Shown in pieces: positions 37,091-47,008 of a DNA stretch of 64,000 nt. Every line of letters starts with the position of its first letter. The first letter of the stretch is position 1. The stretch lies in contig NZ_JAPRAQ010000030.1 in the NCBI RefSeq assembly GCF_029989365.1, positions 31,170-95,169 on the forward strand, given 5' to 3'. The notes under the pieces are model-generated. The model had not been told where the DNA came from, searched no databases, and saw nothing but the letters and a program-made list of their open reading frames with translations. A program made the position numbers and the translations under genes. The stretch comes from Bradyrhizobium sp. Arg816. Its GTDB lineage: Bacteria > Pseudomonadota > Alphaproteobacteria > Rhizobiales > Xanthobacteraceae.

Positions 37091-37873
37091 CTATAGGATT
37101 GCGTGGACCAACGCGATGGCCGCGGCAGCAAGATCGGCCAACTGAGCGTAAAAGGCCTTGAACCAAGGCGTACTCGTAAGCAATTCGAGGCCCTTATTAC
37201 CGACAAATTGGCCAGCTCCTGCGACCACGGCAAGCGCGAAGGCATTGATCGCGGTCTTGCCTCTCTCAGCTGTATTCGCCGCCGACCTCGCAACCTCCAA
37301 AATCTCTCCGGCCCTTACCCGGCTGTGCGGACCGGCTTCAGAGAGCAGCTCGATAAGACGGTTTGTTTCGACCAAATCCTGCGCAATTGTGGGAGCAAAT
37401 TCAGGTCCGCGATTGTGCCCTGGCCCCACCGGCGTCTGCGGGCGATTTTGCAGAATAGCCTGCATCAGCGCACGTTGCGCACGAACGTTGTCCCATAGTG
37501 CATCGACGGGATCGGGGTTTGTCACGTCGTCCTTAATCTCGGCAACGTCGGGGGATTCGCGGCGAGCGGTGATAATGCCGGCGACTCCGCCACCAGCTAC
37601 GCCCCGGTTCATTGGGCTACCACTAGAGTTGCCGACGGCTTCAGCGCCTTCTGAAAAGCCCGCTATCATTGCACCGGCTTGTCCCATGCCAGCCATCGCA
37701 ATGCGAGGATCGCCCTTCGCCGTCCCGACGGCTTCAGAAATCGCGGCACCCTCTGCGGCGGCCGACGAAATCCCATCGGCGGCGCCGGCTGTATTCGCTT
37801 CTTGGATTGCGGCCACCTGTGGGGCGCGACGTCGCCGCCTCGGGCGATCAGTAGTGCGGGGATCACGAGCCAT
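37091..37873 (-). CDS. hypothetical protein with disordered N-terminus, first gene of a pair
   Basis: A 260-residue protein from MARDPRTTDRPRRRRRAPQV. Residues 1-20 are strongly basic; residues 20-110 are Gly/Ala-rich and probably flexible. A charged helical region follows (PDVAEIKDDVTNPDPVDALW, NVRAQRALMQAILQ), then a conserved-looking segment VGPGHNRGP, and a hydrophobic C-terminus (residues 205-260) that could insert into a membrane. The GPGHNRGP motif is common in proteins of rhizobial mobile elements and phages. Function unknown. The gene downstream is co-directional and close. Confidence 0.5.
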   Translation of the reverse strand: MARDPRTTDRPRRRRRAPQVAAIQEANTAGAADGISSAAAEGAAISEAVGTAKGDPRIAMAGMGQAGAMIAGFSEGAEAVGNSSGSPMNRGVAGGGVAGIITARRESPDVAEIKDDVTNPDPVDALWDNVRAQRALMQAILQNRPQTPVGPGHNRGPEFAPTIAQDLVETNRLIELLSEAGPHSRVRAGEILEVARSAANTAERGKTAINAFALAVVAGAGQFVGNKGLELLTSTPWFKAFYAQLADLAAAAIALVHAIL

Positions 37874-38180
37874 TACATGTTCTTCCTTGGGGCGGCCGAC
37901 CATCCTCAAATCTTGTCGAACAGGGCTTCCTGCGTGCCTCAATGACTTGCCTCCACATAGCCTTCACATAGGCACGCCAGCCTTGCAATTTTTTTTTGGC
38001 CGCCCGATCAACGCCATCACCTATATCTGGCGCCCGGCGGGCGTTCCAGCGCCCCGCCAATGGAGACGCTCGGCTCGTCCCAATGTCCCTTTGTCCCCTC
38101 GATGTCCCGCAAAATGTTCCTAGGAGCACTCCGAAGAGACGTTTGACTCCATAGGTTGCCCGTTTTGTAACAGGGCGGCC
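37874..38180. other. intergenic, divergent promoter region
   Basis: About 300 bases between the divergent unknown operon and the serine recombinase pseudogene. No gene is seen. Confidence 0.4.
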
Positions 38181-38833
38181 ATGGCTCAGAACAACGGGAA
38201 GTTCGTCACTTACTACCAAGTCTCCACCGGCAAGCAGGGCAGGAGCGGCCTAGGCCTGGAGGCGCAGAAGGTGGCGGCGATTGGACGATCGTCGACGAAT
38301 ACGCTGAGGTCAAGTCGGGCAAGCGATCGGATAGGCCGGCGCTGGAGAAGGCGCTGGCTGCTGCGCGGCTGCACCGCGCTTCGCTGGTTGTTAGCAAGGT
38401 CGATCGCTTGACGCGCTCCGCGGCCTTCCTCTCGCGTCTGCTGGAGGCCGGTGTCGACGTGCGCTTCGCAGACCTTCCACAGATCGATGGCGCAACGAGC
38501 CGCTTTATGCTTCAGCAGATGGTTGCTGTGGCAGAACTTGAGGCTGGCATGATCTCCGATCAAACCAAGAAGGCGTTGGCGGCCGCCAAGCGGAAGGGGG
38601 TTAAGCTCGGTGGTCACCGCGGCGTGAAGCCCACCGCGAAGATGCGCGCTGCCTCCACGGCGGCCCTCCAGAAGCGGGCCACCGCGAGGGGCCTCCGACA
38701 TCGCGCCGGTGATCGCGGAATTACAGGCCGCCGGCGCAGCCAGCCTGAGCGCGATCGCGGATGGGCTCAATAGCCGCGGTATCCTGGCGCCTGGTCTGCG
38801 GTGCAAGTTGCGCGAGTACTGGAGCGCATCTAA
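38181..38833 (+). pseudogene. serine recombinase (resolvase) with several frame breaks
   Basis: The N-terminus MAQNNGKFVTYYQVSTGKQG contains the catalytic Ser region of serine recombinases. A frame change near 38275 leads to TIVDEYAEVKSGKRSDRPAL and the long intact core SLVVSKVDRLTRSAAFLSRL, LQQMVAVAELEAGMISDQTK. Another near 38690 leads to SDIAPVIAELQAAGAASLSA, and a small deletion near 38790 leads to the end WSAVQVARVLERI, stopping at 38833. Three breaks mark it as inactive. It would once have resolved or inserted a mobile element. Confidence 0.8.
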
Positions 38834-38865
38834 GCTTGCGCACACCCGATTCGTCAGGAGGCCAG

Positions 38866-39030
38866 ATGGCTGACGACGTGCGCAAGGCAGTTACGAATCT
38901 GCTCCAGTTTACCAACCGTCCCGATCGAAGCGTGGTCGTCAAATACAGCGACCTCCAACCGCTCTTGCAGGACATCGCGTTAGCATTCGAGGACATCGAC
39001 AAGCGTCTGAAAGCCTTGGAGAACTCCTGA
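38866..39030 (+). CDS. small hypothetical protein, 54 aa
   Basis: An ATG with GGAGG about 5 bases upstream opens a 54-codon frame, MADDVRKAVTNLLQFTNRPD, ending in an amphipathic helix (LLQDIALAFEDIDKRLKALE). Composition and start signals support a real gene. Function unknown. It follows the recombinase pseudogene. Confidence 0.55.
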   Translation: MADDVRKAVTNLLQFTNRPDRSVVVKYSDLQPLLQDIALAFEDIDKRLKALENS

Positions 39031-39039
39031 GGGTTTGTG

Positions 39040-39416
39040 GTGGCGAGACCGAATCCCGAAGAGCAGTGTTGGCACTGGGGCGAGGGCAATAAGTACGCCC
39101 TGGAGACGATTAAGTCGCTCCTCTTGTCAACGGCGGCGCTGCGGCTTCGCTGCTAACGTTCTTCGGTGCCCGTGTCCGGGTCGTCACGCCCTCGTTCGGC
39201 TCTGCGCTGGTTTCGTTCGGGATCGGAACGGTAATGAGCGTGGTGCTGTTCTTGATCGCTTACCTGGTGCAGCTTGGGTACGGCAATGAAGGCACCACAC
39301 GCCCGATGCAGCTACTTCACCGGTTGGCCTACGTCCCCTTGGTTGGGTCTCTCGTCGCCTTCCTGCTTGGACTGCGCTTTGCCTACGACGCCGTTGTGTC
39401 GGCAGTGGGCGGATGA
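39040..39416 (+). pseudogene. holin-like small membrane protein with one frameshift
   Basis: From a GTG, MARPNPEEQCWHWGEGNKYA leads to ETIKSLLL. A single-base shift near 39125 then continues as VNGGAAASLLTFFGARV and two further hydrophobic segments (SVVLFLIAYLVQLGY; LVGSLVAFLLGLRFAYDA). The joined protein would be about 125 residues with three TM helices, typical of small phage- or plasmid-borne membrane proteins. The start and the frameshift position are approximate. Confidence 0.5.
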
Positions 39417-40593
39417 GCTTTGAAAGCCGCCGCGCGCCTCTGCATTTCGAGGGGAGGTCTGCAAACGCGCTCTACCGTGCCAGCGTGCTGGATAGAGCGG
39501 AGGGACATGGCGCGTACGATGGCTTCGTACGCGAGGCATCAATCGCCCTCGAGTTGATGGTGAAGGAGGTGATCGCACAGCGGCTCGAGGTCGGTGAGGA
39601 TCTTGGGATGGATCACCAGGGTGCCTGCGCACCAGAACATTCCCCCGCTGTGGGCCGACGCGAAGCTTCCGTCGCTTCGTCGCATCAGCAGGCTGAGGTT
39701 TGTGGCATGGATAATGCTGCTAATGCAGTCCAGCATAGTTGAATCGACGGGCTCGAAGTAGCTCAAGCAAGTCTGGCGAGCGCATTGGAGGGATTAAACC
39801 TCACCCAGAGGACCCTGGGCAGGCTGCGTCTCTGTCGATCGGAGTCTTCGTCGTCCCTGCAGACGGCCAGCCGTTCAACCGTGCGCCGCCTGGAAAATAT
39901 GCCCTCGGCGCCTGTCCACAGCGGCTTGTGCTCACCTCCGCGCGCTACGTCGATGACACGACGTCTCAGTTTCCAGCTCACGTTATCCTTACTCATAAAT
40001 AGATCTCCGTTGGATAACGGCCAAATAAGCTGAGCTATTCGGATGTAGGTGACCAGGCGATCGGGCGCTTTGTTTACCGGTGCCAGTACTTGGATGACCT
40101 CAAGGCCGCGGTCGGGGCTGCTGCTGCGAGCTTCGATAACTCGTTGGAATGTTGAGCGCCGCCGGGTCCTTGATGCGACGATCACCGGCTTGAACACCAT
40201 CGGTTTGGCGGTGATTGCGGTAAAAAGCCTCTCGTCCGTACAAGCTGTATCGCCGGGATGGCCAGCACGCTCTCGATGGGTTGGTGGTGCCGCTCAAGAG
40301 CCAGGAAATCGGACAATTACGATAATCACAAGCCATGACCAGCCTGTGGACGCGTTGATTGGGGGTCGCCATGCAGAGTCCTCTACAAGAGCAGGTAGGT
40401 GCCAAAGTGGACGCGCCGTCCTAGCGTCCTCCTGTTCCTCTGCCGATCACCGAGCCGGAAGCGAACACCGAGAAGCTCATACGGACAAAACCTTACGACG
40501 TGCGGAATCAGGGTGGCTGCGCATGCACACCTTGATGACGAGCTCCGGCGCTCCGACTTTGGCGCCGAAGAAGGCGACGAATGGCGGGGGCGT
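39417..40593. other. 1.2 kb without a convincing gene
   Basis: Open frames on both strands are short and lack start signals. A minus-strand stretch near 39990 (MSKDNVSWKLRRRVIDVA) may be a small remnant. The segment ahead of the NRPS gene contains a weak GG-N10-GC element at 40361-40374 that I do not count as a promoter. Confidence 0.4.
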
Positions 40594-40629
40594 GTGACTA
40601 CGCAAAATCAATCAGCCAAGAAGCAGTCC

Positions 40630-43600
40630 ATGGAACGTCAACCGGTTGACGCGATCACGGCGATCAATCGGTTTGCCGGTTCGGATCCGGAGAGAGTTGC
40701 GCTGAGGCACGGCGCAGACGAACTCACATATGAGGCCCTACGATCAAGATCGGATGCCCTTGCAAGGACCTTACGAGAACAGGGTGCTCGCGGCGCGGTT
40801 GTCGGCTATTGGGGGGAACGGGACCTCGACTGGGCGACGGCGGTCATCGCAATTTTGAAGGCTGGATCAACGTACCTACCGCTTGATCCATCGCTGCCGG
40901 CTTCCCGTACATCATTCATGATCGAGCAGAGCCGCTGCGCTTTGTTGATGGGCCGAGAGCGTCCGGATTCGCTCAGCCTGTTCGAGGGGAGCAGCAGGAC
41001 AGCTCCGCAATTCGTAGCTATAGAGGCGGCACTGGGCCGGATCCAGACCCCGTCCGTTATGCCATCGCCGAACGTGGATGGACTTGCCTATATTCTGTTT
41101 ACGTCTGGTTCGACGGGCCGGCCTAAGGGCGCAATGATCGAGCGCGCCGGCCTAAACAATCATTTGGCGGCAAAGATTGATGCCCTAACTCTCACTCGGA
41201 CGGATTGCGTCGCGCAAACGGCATCGCACTGCTTTGACATCTCGCTTTGGCAGCTTCTTTCCGGGCTTTGCGTCGGAGCCTCTACATCAATCATCGATGA
41301 TGCGACACTGAAATCGCCGCCATCGCTGCTTCAAGCAATTCAACGATGCGGGGCTACGGTTGTCCAATTCGTGCCGTCGATGCTGGCAGTGTTTGTTGAA
41401 TATCTGCAATCGCTTACCCCGGCAGAGCGAGCCATGGACGGCTTGCGGATCATTTCTACGGTCGGAGAACCTCTAACGCCCGGATTGGCGCGTGCGTGGC
41501 TTGCCTTGTATCCCCGCGCTTCCATTCTTAATCATTACGGGCCGACCGAGTGCGCAGACGGCGTGACACATCATCTGGTTTCCGTGCCGCCTGCGCTCGC
41601 TGAGCCCTATGTGCCGATCGGCAGGCCAATTCAAAACGTTGAGGTATACGTCGCGGACGGACCACGGCTCTGCAACGTAGGAGAAGTCGGCGAAATCTGT
41701 GTTAGCGGCGTCGGTGTCGCTACCGGTTACGTCAATGACCAGGTCCGCACCAAGGATGCGTTTGGGCCAAATCCATTCTCAAACGACCTGTCCTTCCGGC
41801 GCCTATATCGGACGGGTGATCTTGGGCGCCGACGTTCCGACGGCCTTTTGGAGTGTCTCGGGCGACGGGATCGTCAGGTCAAAATTCGCGGGCACAGAAT
41901 CGAGCTGGGAGAAATCGAAGCTCGTTTGTCCGGTCATCCCTTGGTGCATGGCGCCGTCGCAGTCGCCTCTTCTTGCGCAGGTGTAAAGCTTACGGCGCGA
42001 GATATCGCTGGGGCGGAGGCGCAAGTCGAATCGCGGCGGCTGGTTGCTTACGTGTCGGCTCCAGCTGAACTGGCGGAAAGCGACCTTCAGAAGTTTCTTG
42101 CCGAGGCACTCCCCAGTTACATGCTTCCGGAAAGAATCATCTACGTCGGCGGTATTCCACTGACCAGGAACGGAAAGGTCGACTTTTCAGCATTGCCTGA
42201 CCCGGGGAGTGTTCGGTCGGCATTGTCAACGCCCTTCGAGGAGCCGCAATCAGACCTCGAAGTCCGGCTACGTCAAATCTGGTCGGGCATTTTGCGTATC
42301 GAGAACATAGGTGTGAATGACCAATTCATGAGCCTCGCCGGAGACTCGCTCCGCGCAATGCTCATATTGGGACAGTTGCAGACTTTGCTGGGAGTGAGAG
42401 CGGATTTCAGGCTGGTACTGAATGGGACGATCCGATCTGTTGCCGCTTCGATCGAGGCTCGCGCTGAGCCCAATCCCTCCGCAGCCTTGACATACCGAAA
42501 GCTTGACCGATCACCTCTGACGCGACTCCAGGAGCACCTTTGGTTTCTGGCGCAGCTCGATCCATCTGCCCGGAACTACATCATTCAAGGCGGGCTGCGG
42601 ATTAAGGGAAACATCGATTTAGCTCGGTTCAATCGCGCCTGGACCGAGGTCATTCATTCCCACCAGGCACTTTCGGCGCGCTTTATCGACGAGAACGGTC
42701 CGGTTCAATGCTTTGATGCTCCGCCATGCGCCAATCTTGAATTGATCGATGCATCTCATCTCACCTCCTCCGAGGCTGAGGAGCTCATCGCACAGTTTCG
42801 GCGAACGGAGCTGAAAGACAATTTCGATATCGGACAGGGCCACTTGTTTCGCGCGCGCATGGTCCGGTTTGATCCTGACAATCATCTCATATTGATCACC
42901 GCTCACGAAATCATCCTTGATGCCTGGTCGATTTCTGTGCTGCTCAGAGATATTCAGCAGAGATATTTAGATGCCGCGGCGCCTTGGCCAGAGAATCGTG
43001 CGTCACTCTCGGGTTACGCGGCTTGGGAGAAACAACACATTTCCCCAGAGGCGCTGGAAAGCCAACGTCTCTATTGGCATCGCCAGATTGGTAATGATCC
43101 GCCGGTGCTTTCGCTTGGAAGAGCGCGTCCGCAAACAGTTTCATACCGCGGCGCCTCGCATCCGGCGCTGCTTGGCAGCGATCTCTCCAGTCGGGTAAGA
43201 GAATTCGCGCGCCAAAATAGCTGCACCACGTCGACGACACTGCTGGCGTGCTTCCAGCTGCTGCTACGAATGTATAGCGGTCAGGACGATATTGTCGTCG
43301 GCATGCCACACGCTGTGCGGGATCAACCTGGCAGCGCCGACATCATTGGCTTCTTCCTGAATATGCTGCCGATCCGAGCCGCGATCGATGTCGGTCAGTC
43401 CTTTGCTGCTCATGCCAGGCGCATCCAGAGCCTGGTCAGCGATGCCATCGCACATTCGGCGTATCCATTCGGATGGATGGTCAGGGACACCAGGTTATGT
43501 CGCGAACCGGGTCGATCACCGATCTTCCAAGTCATGTTCAACATGTACTCCGAAGCCGCCGAGCCACTTGGTCAAGACGAGGTGGCTCTGACATTCCGCG

Positions 43601-44361
43601 AGTACGACACAGGCTATGTCAAATTCGACTTAACACTGTACGCGCAAGATCACGGCGATGAGATTGCGCTCCAGCTGGCGCATGCGGAAGACATAATCTC
43701 AGGTGATTTGGCTGTCCGCATGGCCAACAATCTGCGCTGTCTGATTCCCGCCTGCGTTGATAAACCACATGTGCCCATTGAGGAACTAAGCTGCCTTGGC
43801 GCCTCAGACCTCACTTTACTGCATTCGCTGGATGGGTCGACCCAGCGATACGAATCTGAATGTCCGCTTGTTGAAGCCTTCGAGCAGATCAGCGTCTTTA
43901 ATCCCGGCAAAGTAGCATATTTTGGCGAGTTCGGAGAGGTCACGTTTGGCCAGCTGCGTGAGCGCGTAGCAGCTATCCGCTCGTTACTGCAGGATATGAA
44001 GGTGGGGGCCGGCGATCTGGTCGCCATGCTTGTTGACCGGTCGCCGGACGTTGCCGCTGTCATGCTTGCGGCGCGAAGCTTGGATGCTGTTGTTGTGCAG
44101 ATAGCGCCGGATTATCCGCGCGATCGGATCCAACATATTCTGGGAGATAGTCAGGCAAAGCTCTTGGAACTAGTCCATCAGCTGAGCCCCGCACCAGGAA
44201 CGAGCGGATCCTATGGCGCTCGACTACGCCACGATCCTCTCGCCGGGGGCTATTATGATGCTCCTAAACGTCGTCAGCGGCTTCATCGCCAGAGCCGAAG
44301 GCAACACACAATTCAGCATGTGGACGATGCTGAGCGCTTTCATATTGAACGCCGTGCTTGA
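40630..44361 (+). CDS. truncated non-ribosomal peptide synthetase (A-T-C-partial A)
   Basis: The product starts at MERQPVDAITAINRFAG (a GTG at 40594 is an alternative). Order: adenylation domain, residues 1-520, with ILFTSGSTGRPKG, NHYGPTECAD, YRTGDLGRR and NGKVDFSALP; thiolation domain around residues 550-620, with the phosphopantetheine Ser in LAGDSLRAM; condensation domain, about 640-1070; then the start of a second adenylation domain to about 1180. In the condensation domain the HHxxxDG motif reads HEIILDA, so the second His is Glu and the Gly is Ala. After about AKLLELVHQ (near 44170) the sequence ceases to be NRPS-like. The missing part was probably deleted with the front of the MATE gene. 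It is unlikely to make a full product. Substrate unknown. Confidence 0.85.
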   Translation: MERQPVDAITAINRFAGSDPERVALRHGADELTYEALRSRSDALARTLREQGARGAVVGYWGERDLDWATAVIAILKAGSTYLPLDPSLPASRTSFMIEQSRCALLMGRERPDSLSLFEGSSRTAPQFVAIEAALGRIQTPSVMPSPNVDGLAYILFTSGSTGRPKGAMIERAGLNNHLAAKIDALTLTRTDCVAQTASHCFDISLWQLLSGLCVGASTSIIDDATLKSPPSLLQAIQRCGATVVQFVPSMLAVFVEYLQSLTPAERAMDGLRIISTVGEPLTPGLARAWLALYPRASILNHYGPTECADGVTHHLVSVPPALAEPYVPIGRPIQNVEVYVADGPRLCNVGEVGEICVSGVGVATGYVNDQVRTKDAFGPNPFSNDLSFRRLYRTGDLGRRRSDGLLECLGRRDRQVKIRGHRIELGEIEARLSGHPLVHGAVAVASSCAGVKLTARDIAGAEAQVESRRLVAYVSAPAELAESDLQKFLAEALPSYMLPERIIYVGGIPLTRNGKVDFSALPDPGSVRSALSTPFEEPQSDLEVRLRQIWSGILRIENIGVNDQFMSLAGDSLRAMLILGQLQTLLGVRADFRLVLNGTIRSVAASIEARAEPNPSAALTYRKLDRSPLTRLQEHLWFLAQLDPSARNYIIQGGLRIKGNIDLARFNRAWTEVIHSHQALSARFIDENGPVQCFDAPPCANLELIDASHLTSSEAEELIAQFRRTELKDNFDIGQGHLFRARMVRFDPDNHLILITAHEIILDAWSISVLLRDIQQRYLDAAAPWPENRASLSGYAAWEKQHISPEALESQRLYWHRQIGNDPPVLSLGRARPQTVSYRGASHPALLGSDLSSRVREFARQNSCTTSTTLLACFQLLLRMYSGQDDIVVGMPHAVRDQPGSADIIGFFLNMLPIRAAIDVGQSFAAHARRIQSLVSDAIAHSAYPFGWMVRDTRLCREPGRSPIFQVMFNMYSEAAEPLGQDEVALTFREYDTGYVKFDLTLYAQDHGDEIALQLAHAEDIISGDLAVRMANNLRCLIPACVDKPHVPIEELSCLGASDLTLLHSLDGSTQRYESECPLVEAFEQISVFNPGKVAYFGEFGEVTFGQLRERVAAIRSLLQDMKVGAGDLVAMLVDRSPDVAAVMLAARSLDAVVVQIAPDYPRDRIQHILGDSQAKLLELVHQLSPAPGTSGSYGARLRHDPLAGGYYDAPKRRQRLHRQSRRQHTIQHVDDAERFHIERRA

Positions 44362-45190
44362 TCCCATTTTTATATTCTTACTAGACTTGGGTGTGCGAGG
44401 CGCAGCCCTAGCGACGCTGCTATCTCAGATCGCCGCTATAAGCCTCTACATCGCGTATTTTACCAAGCGGCTCGGCACTGTGCTCGTCAGGATATCTCAG
44501 GTCTCGTTGCGAGTAGATCGCATCAGACAGCTCGCGCTCATTGGGGCACCGGCGACGATGACGAGTATCTTATCGGCTCTTGCCGGTATGTTCTTGTACG
44601 GAGCTGCTGCGCGGTTCGGCGACGAGTTCATCGCCGCAGTGGGAATAGCTGTAAGAATCCTGACAATCGGCGCGTTGCCTATCACCGGATTCTGTATCGG
44701 CTCTCAAGCTGTCCTGGGGTTCGGTTGGGGCGCCCGCGACTTTGCCCGTGTACTGAAGGTTGCGAAGTTCGTGCTCCCTATCACCGTTGCGCTTTCCTTT
44801 GCGTATTCCGCAGCTGTTATGGTTTTTGTCCGGCCTTTGGTCAGGTTGTTCAGCGATAGCGACAAGGTCACCGAGATTGCCGTCACGAGCTGCATCGCCT
44901 TTCATTTGTTTTTTGGCCTTTACGGTATTCAGAGTTTCGTGACGACAATGCTTCAGTCGCTGGGGAGAGCACGCCTTAGCGCGGTGGTGTCTTTCGCTAG
45001 GCAGGGGTATCTCTTCATACCGGCGGTACTTCTATTCCCCCTCATATCGGGCTTCAGTGGATTGTTAGCCAGTCAAGCCATCGCTGAGCTCGGCGCTGGA
45101 ATGATCGCGCTATTCGTTATGTTGCGCCAATTCGCTGCTCTCAGGCGAGGAGGACCAGCACGTTCAGCCAGAATCGAGAGGGCTCCTTGA
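44213..45190 (+). pseudogene. N-terminally truncated MATE-family exporter
   Basis: A 325-residue integral membrane protein matching the central and C-terminal part of MATE exporters (LDYATILSPGAIMMLLNVVS, GFIARAEGNTQFSMWTMLSA, NAVLDPIFIF). Full-length MATE proteins are about 450 residues with 12 TM helices; about 120 residues and the first four helices are missing. The beginning overlaps the out-of-frame tail of the NRPS gene, so a deletion has joined the two. An NRPS next to a MATE exporter suggests the lost locus made and exported a peptide. Confidence 0.75.
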
Positions 45191-45800
45191 CATGATCCGG
45201 CATCAGGCTCGCGGCGAAACAGCTAGCCGTCATCCGTTCCGGGCTGGTTGCCGAAACGCTGCGATCGCAGAGTTTTCTCCGAATGAATCAACTTCTTTGC
45301 ATCGTCGCGCCAATCGCTCACCGACGCATGTCCCGTGCTGATAAAGCTGATCGCGAGCGGTCAATAGGAACCGCAGCGATGGCTTGCAGGCCGTAACACG
45401 CGCTAGCCGGGCACAGGGCCCGAGATAGTCCGCGACGAATCTGCGATCGAGCGACTTTCGATTTCGACGTCTTGCGGCTAGAAAACGAGAGCTCGCGCTC
45501 TTGTTCATCGCAAGTACCGGCTGAAATGCAAAAAATCAGCGCCGCCGCTACTCTAGTCTATGGGATACGGAGTTTGGTCAGGGCGGTGTATTGCGCTCCT
45601 GCCGCCAGCATCACTGAAGAATAACGGCGATTCCAGGAGCGATGCCCTTGTCGAGAATGGGGTGTTCGCGACTGGCCGTCAGTCTGAGGTGTTCGAGCTT
45701 TGGTGCGGATGTGACGATTGAGCCACAATTGCGTTGCGGACACGTTCGGGTTAATTTCTTATCGCGTCCGATAGGAAAGGTAGTGACCGGGGGCCCGGCT
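45191..45800. other. intergenic, nothing recognised
   Basis: About 600 bases with no credible coding sequence on either strand. The 3' part would hold the promoter of the following membrane-protein gene. Confidence 0.4.
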
Positions 45801-46617
45801 ATGACCGATCCAATCGTAACATCGACGAACATTGCCTCTCGAACGAAACTCGCGGCCGTTGCTCGGCTCATGGTCCGTTCGATATTTTTCGTCTTGCCGC
45901 TCGCTTTCACATGGCTGAAGCTCCGTAATTTGTCCTCGTCAGAGATCGCGCAGCTGATCTCTAACGCGTCTGCCAGTGGAATCGTCTGGAAGACCGCCCT
46001 CGTCGTCTATTTCTTCGCATGGGTGTGGGGAACGCTCTGGGATGTTGGGCTGCAGGAGCGGGTTTACCTGGACGCACCTAACAAAGGCAAGATGCCCTTG
46101 CAGGCGTTTGGAATGGCCTTTGCGATCCTCGTTGTTGGTGCAGCCTTGGTGTGGGTGGATACATTCTTACAGTTCGTCGGGGTCCTGGCGCTGTTTACCG
46201 ACCATGCCGCGTGGCAATATGGTAACTTTTCTTCAGCCCATGATTCAGCACGCCCGCCAAGTATACAGTCACTCGTACGACGCAATTGGGTTGGAGCAGT
46301 TGCGATTGGTTGAGAACCAAGTCTGCGGCACCTGGAAATGGCGGCGGGGAGTTGTCGGGCTCGTTTGGATTTTTGTTATGCTGGGGCTTGCCCTCGTGAT
46401 GTCGCCAGAAAGTTCTGTTAGGGCCGGATCAGCCGAAGTTACTTGGGGATTTATCCAGGCGGTGAGCATCCTGATCTGGGTGTTGCTAATGGAGAGTTGG
46501 CATTGGTACGTTCACATCGTGACAAGGGTCGGTGTGGACACGTTGGAGCATCTGAGGGACGGATACAGGCTGGTACCTCTTTCCGCATTTGACATGGCGC
46601 GGCGGCCGAGCAGCTAA
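45801..46617 (+). pseudogene. membrane protein with a frameshift
   Basis: MTDPIVTSTNIASRTKLAAV starts a protein with hydrophobic segments at residues 25-45, 60-85 and 95-125. Near 46215 the sense reading shifts frame: DHAAWQY is followed by MVTFLQPMIQHARQVYSHSY, QVCGTWKWRRGVVGLVWIFV and a further TM pair to the stop at 46617. Combined length would be about 270 residues with five or six TM helices. Family unknown. A single-base sequencing error would also explain the break. Confidence 0.5.
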
Positions 46618-46689
46618 CCAATTGCAAGAGTCTTGCTGAGGGTAGGCGGCCGATTTGCAAAGAGTTGAGTGCTTGCGCAGGCGCCGGGT

Positions 46690-46989
46690 CTACAACGTCA
46701 AGCTGAGTGGAGAGGCGGGTTTCTGAGGTTCTGGCGATTGGTCGGTCGTCGTGAAACTAGACGTGGACGAGTAAGTTCTCGCGTTGAGGTGTTTGGATTG
46801 CTTGCTCGCCGCTACTTGCGGTGCACGGGCTGGCGGATTTCGTAAAGACGTTCTCTCTTTACTTCGGCTCCCGCTCTTCTCTGCAGGGCGGCCCGCCAGC
46901 ACGCCGATCCAGACGATGGCGACCACTGCGAGGAGGAAGCCGATAGTATGCGCGGTCCGCTCGATGGAGTTCCTAGTTGTCACGACCAC
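46690..46989 (-). CDS. small single-TM protein after the Bil operon
   Basis: A 99-residue frame from a GTG 19 bases beyond the E1 stop, on the same strand. Residues 1-34 include one TM helix (TIGFLLAVVAIVWIGVLAG); the rest is basic and then Ser/Thr-rich, probably disordered. It may be a fifth gene of the operon, or a chance frame: it lacks a good ribosome-binding site and I know of no such protein in described Bil operons. Confidence 0.35.
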   Translation of the reverse strand: MVVTTRNSIERTAHTIGFLLAVVAIVWIGVLAGRPAEKSGSRSKERTSLRNPPARAPQVAASKQSKHLNARTYSSTSSFTTTDQSPEPQKPASPLSLTL

Positions 46990-47008
46990 CAGCGGGCGTA
47001 GGCCTGCG

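Noticed and set aside
40361..40374. sigma-54-like GG-N10-GC ahead of the NRPS gene
   Set aside because: Only the invariant dinucleotides match; the surrounding -24/-12 bases are poor and there is no NifA site upstream.
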